A stretch of 64,000 nt of DNA, taken from positions 147,639,167-147,703,166 of the forward strand of contig CM035806.1 of the NCBI GenBank assembly GCA_020466095.1, given 5' to 3'. The stretch comes from Chlorops oryzae. Its lineage: Eukaryota > Arthropoda > Insecta > Diptera > Chloropidae. The notes under the pieces are model-generated. The model worked only from the letters and a program-made list of their open reading frames with translations. It was not told the origin of the DNA and did no database searches. Position 1 is the first letter of the stretch; each line of letters starts with the position of its first letter. The translations under genes and the position numbers were made by a program. Below, piece after piece: positions 11,851 through 24,178 of the stretch.

Positions 11851-12723
11851 AAATGTGAATTGAGTAAAACGTCGTCTGTTTACAGCGACTGACTCAATGG
11901 CTTTAACATCCTCAGCTAATTGCTTTGCTATCTTATCACGAATTTGAAGAATTTCTATGCTTGAAGATAGCACAGATACAAATACAGATCTATAAAAAAA
12001 AAAAAAAATTACAATTAAGGATTCCTCAATAAGAAATTTTTGGAAAATTTACGAAACTCTCGAAAAAGTGGATTCATTCAACCACTAAAATTTGTAGAAA
12101 AAAATTAGCATTTAACTCTCTCGTTTCTAAAACAAGGCGTAAAAAAACGTTGCATACTTGGAGGCTTAAATTTGTAAATTACTTTCCTTACGTTCATGAT
12201 ATTCAAAGGGTCTGGCGGGTTAAGCAAAGGCATGCGGCATCATGAAAGGAATTTTTAAATTTTGTTGATTTTTCGATAGGTGCCATCGAAAAACACTGTG
12301 GAGACTACTTTTAAGATTTTTATTTTGAACGGTCCTTGAAAATCCTTTTTTAATAACCCTTTTTTCAAAATTTTATATCTCAAAAACTAATTAAGATAAG
12401 AAGATGAAACAAACGTTGGTTGATTGCTAATATAACAGGAAATCAAAAAAAAATTTTTTTCTTTTTACACTGAAAAAATTTGCATTTCGCTAGGTACAAA
12501 AGACTAATCACAGTACAATTAATTAACAATTTTTTTCAGTGTATTCTCCATTGGACGCCATCTCTAAAAATAAAAATAAATAATACTTCTTAAACTAATA
12601 AGTCAACCGTTTTTTTCATCTTTTATGCGTCAGATTATTTCTGGAGATATTAAAATTTTTAAAAACATACCGTAGTGAGAAATGTGTTTGTGTATACATT
12701 TTCGCTCATTTGTACTGGATATT
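11851..12723. other. No gene seen
   Basis: AT-rich DNA with poly(A) tracts. It shares short stretches with 61850-62350 (for example the ATGGCACCTATC / GGTGCCATCGAAAAA area), so the piggyBac-type MITE copies may sit inside a larger older repeat. Confidence 0.45.
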
Positions 12724-13166
12724 CCCAGCAGGAAATGAGTTCCGGTGAAACTCTCGTATGATTTCAGCATGACATAAGAGCTTCGCTGACTTCCTGCCTA
12801 GTTTTGTCGATGCCAACTTTGTAATAAATTTACAACCAAGCGCATTGCCATCATCGAGAGGACATGTCACCAGTTGTCATACGAAAGTTGGTGTGATACT
12901 CTCTGTTTCGCAGACATGTCATCGTTTCTGGGAATGATACGAAAATAAAAATGATTTATACAGGTTTTGTGTCCATGTCATGGGAATTCGATAACAACAT
13001 CTTTTTATCGAGACAATTCATTAGAATTATGAGTAAGTTATTAACTTTCAAAGCCAATGAATTCATAGACATGAAACATCCTCCAATGAATTTTTCCAAG
13101 TGCATGCTACAATTACCAATCACATGACATCACTGAGAATTGTCATGCAGGATAATTTTCCGTGGG
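12724..13166. mobile_element. CCCAGC-terminal element, second subtype (forward copy)
   Basis: It begins CCCAGCAGGAAATGAG and ends TAATTTTCCGTGGG. The interior is dense in ATGACAT/ATGTCAT motifs and is the inverted counterpart of 5730-6167. No open frame of note. Confidence 0.65.
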
Positions 13167-13260
13167 TTATATCTCATACCAATCCATCATACGGTATATT
13201 TAATAGAGGTTACCTATAGATTCAATGGCACCAAAATATTTTTGTCATACTTGCACTGAG

Positions 13261-13378
13261 CGAACGTAACATGATTTTTTTAAAAGGAGCATTGTTATTC
13301 CAGTTATTTGGATTTTGAGCAGAACAAAAATTTCAAATGAAATATCTTGAGTCAAAGTTTTGGGTTGATTTGAAAGCA
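13261..13378. repeat. Partial copy of CGAACGTAA MITE
   Basis: This segment (CGAACGTAACATGATTTTTT...) matches the left part of the element at 44538-44693. It is joined directly to the truncated 3' end of the mariner transposase, so a breakpoint lies at about 13379. Confidence 0.65.
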
Positions 13379-14358
13379 GAAGAACCTTCCACCAAACTCC
13401 CGGATTCTGGCGAGTCACTATCGATGTGTGGCCTGGCGTTGTCCTGATGGAACACAATTCCTCCCTATTGGCCAAAGCTGGCCGCTTTGGCGATTGCTTC
13501 CTTCAGACGGTCCAAATTGTTGACAGTAGAGTCCGAGTTAAGAGTTTTGCCGTATGGGAGCAGCTCATAGTAGATAATTCCCTGCCAATCCCACCAAACA
13601 CACAGCAAAACCTTCCTGGCCGTCAATCCTGGCTTGGCCACCGTTTCCGCCGGTTCACCGTGTTTCGACCACGACCGTTTTCGCTTGACGTTGTCGTAAG
13701 TGACCCACTTTTCATCACCAGTCACCAACCGCTTCAGAAATGGGTCGATTTTGTTGCGGTTCAGCAGCGATTCGCAGATGGAAATTCGGTCTATGAGGTT
13801 TTTTTTGCGTTAACTCGTGTGGCACCCATACATCGAGCTTCTTTGTGTATCCAGCCTTATTCAAATGGTTCCAAACGGTTTTTTGTGCAATCTTTAGCTC
13901 TTTTGCAATCGAAACAATGCTAACATGACGGTCGGACTCGATAATTTCCATGATTTTATCGACATTTTCGACAATTGGCCTTCCAGTGCGTGGTGCATCC
14001 TTGACATCGAAGTTACCGGAACGGAATCGACGAAACCAAAATTGCGCATGATTGGCTGTTACAGTATCAGGTCCATAAACGCTATTTACATTTTCAGCCG
14101 CCTGGCTTGCGTTTTCTCCCTTATCGAAGAAAAACTGTAAAATGTAGCGAATTTTCTCTTTGCTGATGTCCATCTTTGACAAGCTCTCAAACAAAACTGA
14201 ATCAATCAATCAAAAAAGTGTCAAAAAAGCTTTTGTAGTAGGAACTGTCATCTTTCTAATGCCCGCTAGCGGAACACGATCGGACTTATACAACGCGAGA
14301 TGCAGATAAATAACGCCATCTATTGGAAAAATAATGGATTTCTTTTTACTACACCTAA
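13379..14358 (-). pseudogene. mariner transposase relic, 3'-truncated
   Basis: The minus-strand frame starts at 14173 (MDISKEKIRY...) and contains the mariner helix-turn-helix region (FWFRRFRSG, APRTGRP), the WVPHEL signature, and after a frameshift VTGDEKWV, the first catalytic Asp block. The second Asp block (FHQDNARPH) is present only in another frame near 13435. The third catalytic motif (the YSPDLAPSD region) is absent, because the sequence runs into unrelated repeat at about 13379. The 5' end of the element is probably at 14358 (TTAGGTGTAG followed by TA). At least two frameshifts plus the truncation make it inactive. Mariner moves DNA by cut-and-paste into TA sites. Confidence 0.9.
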
Positions 14359-14566
14359 TATGTCACTCAGGAGCCGTTTCCATTTTGGCTCTTTTCACCA
14401 CGGTCTTGGGTACCCACCAAAATGAGCACTTTGCACTGAGGTACACACCAAAAGTATTTCTCTCTCGCTCTTCTTTTGCCTGCCGAGTAACATCTCTCTC
14501 TAACTGGCGCGAAACGTCCCGCGCAATATCTCTGAGAGTGACATATATTGTTATATATGGTATGCC

Positions 14567-14716
14567 GTAACTCTCTAATTCCTGGCTCCGTTTCTATACG
14601 GACTTTTTTCGAAAAAATTACCAAAAATAAAATATGTACTAATTCGTGTTTTTCTACCCGAAAATAGTCTTTTTTGAACTTTTTATTAAAAAAACATTTT
14701 GACATTAGAGGGTTAA
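14567..14716 (-). mobile_element. piggyBac-type MITE family A, copy 2 (inverted)
   Basis: This is the reverse orientation of 11673-11850. Its left end is degraded (GTAACTCTCTAATTCC) and its right end is intact (ACATTAGAGGG followed by TTAA). The internal CCTGGCTCCG and CGAAAAAATTACC blocks match the other copies. Confidence 0.8.
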
Positions 14717-14763
14717 AGAATTTTATGATAAATACACACACACAAATAAAGTATGACATTAGC

Positions 14764-15020
14764 ACACAGAGAAAAAAATCAACAAGAAAACTGGTTAAAT
14801 CAAAAGGAAAAACATACAAAACGGCTTCAAGAAGGAATATTTTAAAATTTAACAATTTTTCTTGTTGAAAAAAAATAAAGATTTTCCTTTTGAATCAACT
14901 ATATTTCAGGTTGAATTGGCATGATAGTTTTCAAAAATGAATTTAAATTTAAATTGTTGAACTAACCACGGACATAATTGAAATGACAAGATAATTTTTA
15001 AAATAAAAATAAGAAAAATA
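14764..15020 (+). repeat. Dispersed repeat, copy 1 of an inverted pair
   Basis: About 255 bp starting ACACAGAGAAAAAAATC. Its reverse complement is present at 44897-45173 with moderate divergence. It is AT-rich, with no coding capacity and no clear TSD. Confidence 0.7.
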
Positions 15021-17200
15021 CTAAAATCCTATTTAAAAAAATATTTTAAACAAAAATTTAAATTTAAATTAAACAATCCCAACCCCCAAATAGTTTGAAA
15101 CAAAATTAAATTCTTGAATCAAACTTTTATTAAAAACCCTAAATTTTGTTACTTATTACCAAAGTATTTTCGCGGTATCGATATTTAATGTCGGTATTTA
15201 TCATAGTTTTTTTCCTTGTTTAGTGCTGAAATTGGGGTTTTTTCCCTTTTTGAGGGACTTTTTCGATTTCATTTTGAAATGGATTTTTGTAGCTTTTCCA
15301 GGAAGCGAAAGGGATTTTTATAAATTATCTAAGGTTAAACCTGCGCCAAATTATTGCAGGGGAAAAGGAAAAATTAAAAAAAAGGGTTGGGTTTCCTTTT
15401 CCAGTACCTTTTGTTTTAAAAAATGAAGTATCGTGTACCTGTTTATGAGTGAATAAAAAAAAAATTTTTAATTTAAATTTCCCAAACCCATATTTTTTGG
15501 TTTTTTTTTATTTTATTCGATACTAAAAACTTACGTATTTCAGGAGTTTAACATACGCTAATATTCCCCATAAATAAAAGGATCTTATCCTTTGGCAGTT
15601 GTGGGACTCCACCAATGTTAGAAATTCTTTCATAAAATCATATGTTTTTTAAAAACAAATGGTTTCCAACGTAAAGAAATGTTCAAAAATACCCTTTAAA
15701 AACAAAAATTTGTTAACTCAACAATTTTTCGAAATTTTTTTCGCCGTAAAAGGGGGAAAGCTTCGAAAATGGTTTTGAGGAAATAACTTTTGGGAACTTA
15801 CGGGTTGGAAAAAAATGGTAACATAAATTTAATTTTTCCTTTTAAAAAATCCTTAAGCTGCAAATCAAAAAATTTTTTGCCCTAAAAATTTTTTTCTGAA
15901 AGCCCATTTAGGGTCCAATTTTTTCCCTTAAATTATCTTTATTTGTTGGAATCCTTTGGGTTAAAAAAGCCCCAACCAACTCCCCTTACCAATTTTAAAA
16001 ATCAAAAAAAAAAAAACCTTTCCGCAACCTTTTTTTTATAATGGTTTAAATTTTTAAAAATTATGGTTCGAAACCCAAATGTTAAATTTATTTATTTATT
16101 TATTTGAAATTGTTGAAAGCACTCCTCCAAATTTTTGCTTGGTGTCTACTTTGCAATTAATTTTAACTAGGACGAAATTCACGTTCTATGCCATCTGCAA
16201 TGGTGTATGTATAAAGAGCCGTCCAAGCGATTAACAACGTTCTTACCATCTGTTTGCATCATGCCTCACGCTTCATAGTGACGAAGAGTGATCCTTACAG
16301 AAAACTTCGAAGGAACGATTTTATGGGAAGCCCTGCAAGTACTTACTTGCATTTTTTAGTGAAATCGGTTAGAACCAACAATGAAACATGCAGTAGAAGA
16401 AGGGCGGGTATATAAGTGAGGGAATGAATGAGCAAATGGACATATGCCTGGGCTTGGGCTTGGGCTTGGGCAATAACAGTGGTGCGCTGCGTCAACCATG
16501 CGTGCCGTTTGTGCAGCTATGTGTGAATCAGAAATTCACCGGCTGGAAAGGACACCTGGAAAGCTGCGAGTGTTTCGAGCATTTCAAGGACTATAGACAC
16601 GGTATTGGCTAGCATTGAAAATGAAATGAATACCTGACAGCAAGGACAAAAAAATATAATAAAAAAAAAATAGAGAAAGAGTCGGAAACAAAACGGAAAC
16701 CAGTTCCGTAAATGCAATGGCACGAGCCAGGAAGTTTAGGTCTCCCCTGAAATGTCCCTGTTTTTGTTTTCAAACCAACCGTGTCCTTTTTGTGTGGTAT
16801 CTTCAGGAAACGAAAGCATATACATTTTTAATATATCCCCTGCTTTGCGTTTTTAAGCCCGGCGCGCAATGTTCAATTTAGCAATGTCGAAGGACAAAAC
16901 CCATTAAGTATGGAAGGAGCTCAAATTTGTCGGCGATATGTACCTATGTACATATTTGGTTTGGAGGTGTATAGGGCGTTCATCGTAAGATTGCGGATCC
17001 GGCTGGTCAACAAAATTTACCACTGCGCATCTAGGTATGTCAAATGAGAACTCCTGAGCTGTTTGATTTGTTGAAATTGGTGAAATTTTGTCTGGGATTT
17101 GAACTTCTTGAGAAATATTTAAAAATGTGGATTATTGAAGTGAAATACAGCGAAAAAGTATTGTTCAGAGAGACTTAATAACAATATGAATATATGTATA
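15021..17200. other. No gene seen
   Basis: Very AT-rich DNA with homopolymer-rich sections at 15400-16080. A short GGGCTT tandem repeat lies at about 16448-16470. Small open frames (for example 16424-16612) lack any motif. Confidence 0.5.
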
Positions 17201-18197
17201 CAGGGTGTTCCATACTCAATAGATAAAAAAAAAGGATGTGATAAGGGGCGCTACAGACGGACCAAAAATCTTATGGCAGGGGGGGTGGTCGCACATGCAC
17301 CCCTGAGGAGTTACATGCAAAAAACAATATTTTGGGTTTTTTCACTGGTGCTCCTCACTTATAGGCCGTAAATTCAAAATCACATATGATCAGGGCTCGG
17401 ATTTTAATGACTTTTATAAATTTAAAGCATACTTTATGGGGCAAAAATATTTTCGTACCAGCACTTTGCGAATAAGTTAAGCGAAGTTGAACTTCAAATC
17501 GCTTTTTTAATTACAAAAAAATTAATATTGAAGTTAAAAATCGATTTGAATCCTGACTTTAGGTGAGTTGAACAAAATTTGTGCTCCATAAAGTATGCTT
17601 TAAAATTATAAAAGTCAACAAAATCCGAGCCCTACATGTGATATGAAAAGCTTGGCGGTTTTTCCGTTAACACTGCATACTACGATTTTAAATAATTCAA
17701 CTCCGTTTTCTCTGGTACTACCATCTAAGCCTAAATTAGTGTAATTTTGGCTTTTAAAGTGATTTAATTCAAAATAAATACGATCGAGCCTCTTTTTTTT
17801 TACTCTTTTCAAAAACTTTGAGTTTTTCTCTTCAATTTGATACCATGGTTGTTAAAAAAAAAAGTTTCACAATCAATGCAAAACTAAGGTTTGAAAATAA
17901 TTATTTTGTATTTTTGACTCCCAGAAAAGTTATTTCATAATCAAATTTATTGAGCACACTTTTAGGCAGCATGAGAAAAAGAAAAATCTAAGACATTTAA
18001 AAATTTCTGAATAGTGTTTTAGTTTTACATATCCGCCTAAAAGTATGCTCACCAATTTAGTCGAATTCTTTGCGCGCCTCTAGCTCCTTACGAGTGCATG
18101 GTGAACCCCCCTTTCAATACAATTTTTTGCTTGTATGGGTTCCCCCTATCACCTCCTTTTTTTTTTTTTTTTGATGCATTGAGTATGGAACACCCTG
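17201..18197. mobile_element. Tc1/mariner-type element with TA target duplication (997 bp)
   Basis: It is bounded by inverted ends CAGGGTGTTCCATACTCAAT and ATTGAGTATGGAACACCCTG, with TA on each side. A subterminal pair around 17270-17310 and 18080-18130 is also inverted but more diverged. There is no intact transposase. A hAT-type MITE (17391-17634) is inserted within it. A relative with a similar right end (AAACACCCTGTATA) lies at 34470-35078. Confidence 0.85.
17391..17634. mobile_element. hAT-type MITE family C, copy 1 (244 bp)
   Basis: Ends CAGGGCTCGGATTTT and AAAATCCGAGCCCTA, with about 50 bp of inverted similarity. The flanking 8 bp are CATATGAT and CATGTGAT (7 of 8 identical), as expected for a hAT target duplication. 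It is nested in the TA-flanked element. Confidence 0.85.
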
Positions 18198-18276
18198 TAT
18201 ATGTGTTAAGGTGGATCGATTTTGTAACGTCCAATTGCACTAGCAGAATATTATTCTGTTGCCCATACTTAATAAT

Positions 18277-18520
18277 CAGGGCCCGGATTTTGTTGACTTT
18301 TAGAAATTTAAAGCATACTTTGTGGAGTAATAATTTTCTTGAACTCGCATAAAGTTAAGATTCAAATCGATTTTAAGCTTCGAAATGAATTTTTTTTGAA
18401 GTTAGTAAGCGGTTTGAAGTTCAACTTCGCTTAACTTATTCGCAAAATGTTGATCAGACATTTTTTTTGCCCCATAAAATATGCTTTAAAATTATAAAAG
18501 TCAACAAAATCCGAGCGCTG
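18277..18520. mobile_element. hAT-type MITE family C, copy 2 (244 bp)
   Basis: Same length and termini as copy 1 (CAGGGCCCGGATTTT to AAAATCCGAGCGCTG). It is flanked by a perfect 8-bp duplication TTAATAAT at 18269-18276 and 18521-18528. Confidence 0.92.
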
Positions 18521-18528
18521 TTAATAAT

Positions 18529-19030
18529 TATGCCGAAGAAACTATAGGCCAAATGTGAATTTTAACCTTCCGCTTTTAAAAAAAAAAGGTTTTTCATGCC
18601 ATATTCGACTTATTTTGGTCATCATTGTTGGTGAAAACATCTCAAAAAGCAGAGAAACAATCACTTCAACGTCCCTCAAAACTCGAGCAGTTGAAAAAAT
18701 TTTATATTTTCTTTAATAAATCTATCTTAAAATGGCCAATTTATGATGATTTTTCAAGCAAAATTTTATAATTTCTCATGCCTAAAATTATGCTAAGAAT
18801 CAAAATAAGAAAAATTCAATTTTAAAAAAGTTTTTAATTAGATAGAAATTTCAATAATTTTTAGCATGCTTTTAGGCATATTCTTTTTAAAAAGCGGAAG
18901 AAAAAAATTCGGGTATGACCTATGGTTCCCTGGGGAATCATTCTCCAAAAAAGTTGTAGAATCTTATTTCACTAGGGCAATTTTCATTTTTTTTTTTTGT
19001 CGAACAAAACGATCCACCTTAATGTGTATA
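18529..19030. other. No gene seen
   Basis: AT-rich spacer with internal inverted similarity (AAAAAGCGGAAG near 18890 against CTTCCGCTTTT near 18568), so a further degraded element is likely. No gene. Confidence 0.45.
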
Positions 19031-19735
19031 TATACCCGATACACCCTTTGTGGAGGGCAAATGGCATTTTTGCGGTTGTGTGTAAGACCCAGAACCAGTC
19101 GAGGTAGACCATACAAAATGTATACCTATAGAAATGGTCAGCGTTACCGGGAGATCCGATTTAGCCATGTCCGTCTGTTTGTATACAGTTCTCTTATCGA
19201 AGGAGTTGAGCTATCCTGACAACATTTGGTATGCGTGCTCACAGGGACATAGGTAAGATCAAGTTCGAGAATGGACCATTTTTAAGGGTACCTCCAGTAC
19301 TAGGGTCTGTAACGAAAATCACACAAACTGCTCTAAAATCGGAATTTTTCAAGATTTTGATGAAATTTGATATTTGAACATGTTTAAATGCAAGTGAAGA
19401 TATTATTTCCAAAAATTGGAAAAGTGGGCGTGGCAGAAGGGCGTTTTTTCGAAAATTGTCTCCTACACCGAAATTCAAATGGTACTTGAACGAAAGTTGG
19501 CATGTAAGATTGCTTTGTAGCCATAAACACCCTCTCTAAAAGTTTTCTTGATTGGTCCATTGATAAAGGTATTTCTGTACTAGGGTCAGTCACAAAAATC
19601 GCAAAAGTGCCGTAAACCCCCAATTTTTCGAAATATCTCAATGAAATTTGGAATTTAAGCTTATAGCTAAGCCTCCGAAAAAGTGGACAAAGTCGACAAA
19701 TGAGACCGCTTATGGTCTTGAAAATCTCAAGAATA
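19031..19735 (+). mobile_element. HINE/mini-me-like element, copy 2 (3' end lost)
   Basis: It begins TATACCCGATACACC and runs through the GACCATACAAAATGTATA and GGTACCTCCAGTACTAGG blocks. It loses the terminal GTCAGGC hairpin, and a short CT microsatellite follows at 19738-19754. Confidence 0.8.
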
Positions 19736-19891
19736 CTCTCTCTCTCTCTCTCTTAACGGTCGTGGTCTGGGGGCCTGTTTTAAGCAAATAATCGAACATG
19801 TATTCCTAACTTTTATCTGTGTGTTGGATTTTGTATAGTCTGGCTCACCTTGCTGTAACTCTCTTATTATTATTTTTTTTTTTTCTAAAAC

Positions 19892-20238
19892 CAGTGCTGT
19901 CTTTACGAACGGGCCCCAAACGGGCATTGCCGGGGGCCCCCGAGCGGACAAACGAGTCTCGGTAAAAAAACTGAGATGTAATCTTGCTTTGTTTGACTCA
20001 TGTATGTGGTAGGGATGTAAAAATACTGGTCGAATCAATTAATTTTGAGCCCCTAACTAGGCTTCATAAATTTCAATATGTTCAAAGAAGACTCCTATGA
20101 AATTCAGAAAAGTTTTCTCTGAACATATTGAAATTTATGAAAGTGCTGTTATTTTTTTGCAGTCGCTATATCGGTTGGGTAGGGGGGGCCCCACATACTT
20201 TAGGGCCAGGGGCCCCGCATAGGCTAAAGACGGCTCTG
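19892..20238. mobile_element. hAT-type MITE with GGGGCCCC blocks (347 bp)
   Basis: Ends CAGTGCTGTCTTTA and TAAAGACGGCTCTG are inverted. The flanking 8-mers TCTAAAAC and GCCAAAAC agree at 6 of 8 positions. GC-rich GGGCCCC motifs sit just inside both ends. A perfect 22-bp inverted repeat (20063-20084 against 20120-20141) occupies the middle. Confidence 0.75.
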
Positions 20239-20246
20239 GCCAAAAC

Positions 20247-21410
20247 TCTTGGAGATCATAAAGCAATTCTCTGTATTCAAACCGGCACTGAAAAACCATG
20301 CTCGATTTGTTACAATAAAGCATACTTTTTAAGGAGTTCAATCACATAAAGCTAAATTCAAATCGGTTGTAAACTTCAATAGCATGAAGTAGAAAAGTTT
20401 GAAGCGTTGATCGCCAAAGATCGCAAAATAATGTTAAAAAACGCAAAATGCTTCACATTTTTAATCAACAAAATTGAGCCTACTGATAAATGATCTAAAA
20501 GAAAACAAAAACCATTGACCACATAACCCACGAAATTCAGTTCAAACACTAAGTATATCCAGGATACTTTTTAAGGAGTGTAAATATAAGACCAAGTGTG
20601 CCTGGAAATGTACAGTTTGTAGCATATCATGGAATCCCAAGTGAGCATGGACTCGCATAAGAGATTGTAGGCGTTAGGCACTAGCGGCCGCTGAACAGAT
20701 ACATACATACATACATACATGTATACAAAAACACAGCATATATGCGATTCATTATTTTTGAGGATCCTTAAATAATTTGAGCTTTCAGCTGAAATTCCTT
20801 GAGGTAAGATATGCAATTCGAGCAGGAAGCAGAATAAACAAAAGAATATAAGGGTAATCCATACGAACCATTTTGGGGGCATTGGCGACGTACGAGTTAA
20901 CAGCACTTGTTGACTTTGTCGTATTCTAAGTTAACGCTGTCATTCCGGTTCACGACGAGTTGAGATGAGCATTAAACACAAGTCACTCGTCATGAAATCG
21001 CATCCACCGGATGGATGGAGAACAATCATCCAACACTCGCAGAAGGCCAAGCAAGCAAGAACAAGACCTGATATGTTGGTGTTGACGTTTGATGTAGGAC
21101 AATAGTGTATGTGTTTTGTAAACCAACACTGTGACTATAGGTAAGTGCGAATATTGGAACCACAGGTGTGCTTCACATTACTTCTTGTCGCTCTCATCAT
21201 TTTTCCGTGTCGCTGTAGTAGTACCTACTCAAAAGTATCTGTACGGCATACAGTGGGACTGCTTCATACAATTCCTTGAAAATAATTCGTCCCGTTGGAT
21301 TAATCGAATAATATAGGAAATATGGTTATCTACTACTATTTTGAAAAAAAAAAAAAAATCAAAGTCCACTTACAACATTAACCTATTGCGCCCAAGCTAT
21401 TGAACCGATT
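20247..21410. other. No gene seen
   Basis: A mixed region with an ACATACATA run at 20701-20720. At about 20310-20400 it weakly resembles the interior of hAT MITE family C. No coding exon supported. Confidence 0.45.
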
Positions 21411-21412
21411 TT

Positions 21413-21742
21413 AGAGGACGTTTAGAGAGTTATGGACCAAAAACCGAAAAAAATCCGAAAAATTCATGGCGTTCGATTTGGATGAAAATTTTTATATAGA
21501 ATAAGTGAAAAATTCTAAGAATTTTAGCGTCAAAATTTTTTCAAGAAACGGATTACAACTAGTCTAGTTTTGGTCTAGCTCCAAACGGGTCCAAAAAGGA
21601 CCAGTTTTTTTTTTTTAATTTTAGTGCTAAAATTCTTAGAATTTTTCACTTATTCTATATAAAAATTTTCATCCAAATCGGACGCCATGAATTTTTCGGA
21701 TTTTTTTTGGTTTTTGGTCCATAACTCTCTAAACGTCCTCTA
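21413..21742. mobile_element. Fold-back element with long arms
   Basis: Two inverted arms of roughly 120 bp (21413-21535 and 21622-21742) share AGAGGACGTTTAGAGAGTTA and the ATAAGTGAAAAATTC block. The roughly 85-bp spacer contains AGTCTAGTTTTGGTCTAG. No TSD was identified. It may be the core of a larger element bounded by CAGTGGGA (21252) and TCCCACTG (22085). Confidence 0.8.
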
Positions 21743-23766
21743 TCGGAAGCAATATTTGTATTCCAATGAAAGAAAGAAACCGTTGATCCTTTTTATTTTT
21801 GTTATTTTGGTCTTTTTTCTCATGAATTTTGGTCCCGAAAAATATTTTTGAGTGGCAACCGTGCGCTCAACACACAAAGTACACCCTTTATATTTGCACG
21901 AGTTTAAACTAAGTGAGAATTATAAAAAAAAAAAAAAAATTTTTTTGTCTCAAATCTCAAAAGTCTTTTCGCCAAATCTAAAAAGTATCTTTATTTGAAA
22001 TACTTAGTAATATGTCAAATATTTTGAACTAACCCGGTAGATGTAGATCCTAAGTCAAATGAAAATTTTAATGCATCATTCGATCCCACTGTGCGTCATC
22101 GAAAAGCAGCTTCCAACATATAAAATTTCGCTACTTACAACCCTCATCTGTATCACAGCATAACAACGGAATGGAATGCAACATATTGCATCTTTTACTA
22201 CTTGGGCACGTAGAACAGTTTCATACGCAAAGAAACTCTTATTCCAAACACTTGAAAAGAGTTGCTATTGTCCCTGTACATCTCAATTATAGTACCCGTC
22301 TCAGTCGAATTTCCGTTCGTTATCGTTTCCGCAGACGCAGCAACAATTGTTATATCCGACCACGGCACTTCAGACATTTTGATAGAGGAGGTAGAGGAAG
22401 TGGAAGTGCTGCAAGTAGATTCCCTTACCACTTTTTCCCAACATGCTTCCAGCAGCATAAAGCATGTCTCTTCCTTTGTCTTTGGGCACTTTTCATTGTC
22501 TAGCCTCGTCTTGCCGTATATTTCCTTGTCTCTTGTCTTTAACTTGTTTCAATCCGTCCAGACAGGAGCACTTCCATCGCTTCCTATTTGAGTATACTTT
22601 CTTCACCTTCAAGCAGAAAAGAAAAAAAAAATCAATAGAAAAGATACTGACTATGAATATGCCATGGAAAAAAGAAAAGACAGAATTACCAGTCGTCCCT
22701 TGGGCGAGCTGAGTACTCATACATTCTAGAGAATACTTGAAAATGCATTGAGAGTCTTCCTTCTACCATTTTCCATCCACGACCAGCCAAAGTTCACACC
22801 AAAAAATTATCCAACAACTTCCAGTTCCGAATTTCCGAGTTCCACTATTCCGAAGCCGCGAGCTGAAGCAATGAATGGACTCATTTGAGCAGTACTCTGT
22901 TCAAAGGGCCCTGCATGGGTATGACGAAGAGGCAAATATGAACGCCGAACGGTGCACTGCCTAGCAGATTTTTCCAAAAACACCGTGAAACATTGACCAC
23001 GAATACTGTTACCTAGCCCGCTCCTCCCCTAATAATCTGAATCATCTGCGCCGAATGGAACATTTTGAGCATAGGCATTCAGGTTTTTTCATGGTAAATC
23101 TGACCGATGTCCTCTGAATATGACTTCAAAATTTTTTTTTAATTTTTACCTTCGAACACTAGAAAGACGGCTTCTTAAGTTCCTATTGCGGTGTCTTCTT
23201 GAAATACCTATCCTTGAAAAATTCTTTTAGGTAAGCCTTTTTTGCGAAATAAAATTTTTTGCGATCTGGTCGACCCCTTAATAAAAAATTTGAAAGGGCT
23301 TAGCACCATTTTGGACTCTCTTGCGAACTGAGTAACTCTGCTCATAATAATGACAACATCGATGCTCATACTGCAGTTGGTGCAGTGTTCGTGTGCTGCA
23401 AGGCTAAGGTTAGTGGCCTTAGACAAAACGACCGAATGCTTTCTCTGGTCTTTTGATGCTTAACAGTGATTCTAAGTAACTCGAACCTTGCTATAGCACC
23501 TAGCCCGCTTACATTAACGACAGGCGAGGCTGGCATGTCTGTTGGTCCGTCTATATACAGTTTATCAGCTTTGATAATAACGTGACAAAATCGCCTCTCT
23601 GTCTTACGCCGAAGCTGTCTCCCTAAGGTTACTCATCGACTGAACATACTGCAAGATATAATTTGAATATTAATGTTAATGGTTTTAGAAACAAGCCCAG
23701 TCATCATCTTTAAACCAATTCTTGAGTAATACACTCGGTATCATCATAATATAAATGGATGCGAAC

Positions 23767-23768
<2 letters not shown>
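21743..23768. other. No confirmed gene
   Basis: Mostly unique, with higher GC around 22160-22600. A minus-strand frame at 22198-22458 is Ser/Thr-rich and could be an exon, but it has no motif or convincing donor. The remaining frames are short and overlap on both strands. Confidence 0.4.
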
Positions 23769-23826
<58 letters not shown>

Positions 23827-23828
23827 AG

Positions 23829-23909
<81 letters not shown>

Positions 23910-23912
23910 AAG

Positions 23913-23975
<63 letters not shown>

Positions 23976-24007
23976 AGAGAGTAGAGAGAGAGAGAGAGAG
24001 AGAGAGA

Positions 24008-24043
<36 letters not shown>

Positions 24044-24122
24044 AGAGAGAGACAGAGAGAGGAGAGAGAGACAGAGAGAGAGACAGAGAGAAGAGAGAGA
24101 GAGGAGAGAGAGAGGAGAGAGA

Positions 24123-24178
<56 letters not shown>

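Noticed and set aside
22198..22458. Ser/Thr-rich minus-strand frame that might be an exon
   Set aside because: No motif, no convincing donor, and the opposite strand is also open; not strong enough to call.
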